Below are positions 14,046 to 14,644 of a DNA stretch of 14,644 nucleotides, in pieces (the first letter of the stretch is position 1; every line of letters starts with the position of its first letter). A program made the position numbers and the translations under genes. This stretch comes from JASFQI01 sp050115555. Lineage in GTDB: Bacteria > Desulfobacterota > DSM-4660 > Desulfatiglandales > HGW-15. The notes below the pieces were generated by a model, which made no database searches, had not been told where the DNA came from, and worked only from the letters and a program-made list of their open reading frames with translations. The stretch is from the NCBI GenBank assembly GCA_050115555.1, contig JASFQI010000099.1, positions 1-14,644 of the forward strand. Reading direction: 5' to 3'.

Positions 14046-14644
14046 CCCTCACCGTAGATCGCCTTCGCGTGATTTACCGGGACGGGGACCACGGGATCCT
14101 GGCCCTGGACGAGGTGAGCCTTGTCCTGGAGCCGGGCATGTGCCTGGCCCTGGTGGGAGAGTCCGGTTCCGGGAAGACCACACTGGGGATGGCCTGTATG
14201 GGACTCCTGCCCGAAAGTGCCGAGGTCCGCGGCCGGATCCTCCTGAGCGGACAGGAGCTGGACACGGCAGACGAGGCGGCCATGAACCGTGTTCGGTGGT
14301 CCGATCTGTCCATGGTGTTTCAGAACGGCGCGGCCAACCTCAATCCCTTGCACCGGATCGTCGATCAGGTGGCCGAACCGTTGATTCATCAGGGGAACAT
14401 GGGACGACGGCCCGCGTTGGACCGGGCGGCCGAGGCCCTGGTGTCTGTGGGTCTGGAACCGCATCTCCACCGGAGGTATCCGCATCAGCTCAGCGGGGGG
14501 CAGGTCCAGAGGGCCTTGCTGGCCATGGCGGGGGTGTTGGACCCCGCCGTCCTCATCCTGGACGAGCCGACTTCCGCGCTGGATGCCTTGAGTAAAGGCA
14601 TCGTGGCGCGGGTGATCCGCGAGGCTGTGGCTCGCGGAAAGGCC
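14042..14644 (+). CDS. ABC importer ATPase, DppD/NikD type (3' end beyond the window)
   Basis: The first 201 codons of an ATP-binding subunit are present with no stop before the window ends, so the gene is truncated by the window edge and not by mutation. It contains Walker A GESGSGKT (39-46), the Q-loop VFQNGAANLNPL (92-103, Gln94), the ABC signature LSGGQ (150-154), Walker B VLILDE (170-175) and the D-loop SALD (178-181). The H-loop and the C-terminal oligopeptide-transporter extension should lie downstream. A second, DppF/NikE-type ATPase is expected next, by analogy with other operons of this family. The start codon overlaps the stop of the preceding permease by four bases, a standard coupling arrangement. 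Confidence 0.93.
   Translation, partial: MTLTVDRLRVIYRDGDHGILALDEVSLVLEPGMCLALVGESGSGKTTLGMACMGLLPESAEVRGRILLSGQELDTADEAAMNRVRWSDLSMVFQNGAANLNPLHRIVDQVAEPLIHQGNMGRRPALDRAAEALVSVGLEPHLHRRYPHQLSGGQVQRALLAMAGVLDPAVLILDEPTSALDALSKGIVARVIREAVARGKA

Noticed and set aside
1..14644. CRISPR arrays, insertion sequences, prophage or attachment sites
   Set aside because: No regularly spaced direct repeats, transposase motifs or terminal inverted repeats flanking a module were seen on either strand.

Overview
This window looks like chromosomal DNA of a GC-rich, probably anaerobic, member of the Deltaproteobacteria/Desulfobacterota. I infer this from the gene order (CarD-type regulator, RluD-type synthase, then rho-rpmE-prfA-prmC), from a sigma-54-driven phage-shock (Psp) locus, and from an FmdE-family protein beside a peptide/nickel-type ABC importer. 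No 16S or other taxonomic marker is present, so the assignment is an inference.

Layout. (1) 33-5730, plus strand: a housekeeping block for transcription and translation. A CarD/CdnL-like RNA polymerase-binding regulator is followed almost at once by an RluD-type pseudouridine synthase. Then come a 480-base leader region, Rho, ribosomal protein L31, an intergenic stretch with hairpins and a good intrinsic terminator, release factor 1 (prfA), and its glutamine methyltransferase PrmC. RF1 and PrmC are enzyme and substrate partners. (2) 5731-6888: about 1.16 kb with no convincing gene, containing among other things a possible H-type pseudoknot. (3) 6889-9614: a complete minimal Psp membrane-stress system. 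pspA, pspB and pspC run on the minus strand, and pspF, the dedicated sigma-54 activator, is divergent on the plus strand. The shared intergenic region carries a textbook -24/-12 promoter for pspA. Three TACTA/TAGTA half-sites spaced exactly 10 bp sit beside the pspF start and are the best candidates for PspF binding and autoregulation. (4) 9615-14644, plus strand: an FmdE-family protein with a C-terminal four-cysteine zinc finger, then a periplasmic solute-binding protein, two Dpp/Nik-type permeases and the start of an ATPase that runs off the window. The last three genes overlap or abut and are clearly one operon. The FmdE gene has a structured leader of about 130 nt with mutually exclusive pairings, an intrinsic-terminator-like stem plus T-run, and a potentially sequestered ribosome binding site. 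It is a candidate regulatory RNA.

The most interesting parts are the FmdE leader and its link to the ABC importer (possible metal or metal-chelate uptake), and the regulatory architecture of the psp divergent promoter. Everything else is ordinary, well-conserved housekeeping sequence. Many long overlapping ORFs, including an 806-codon antisense one, are shadows of real genes caused by high GC content.
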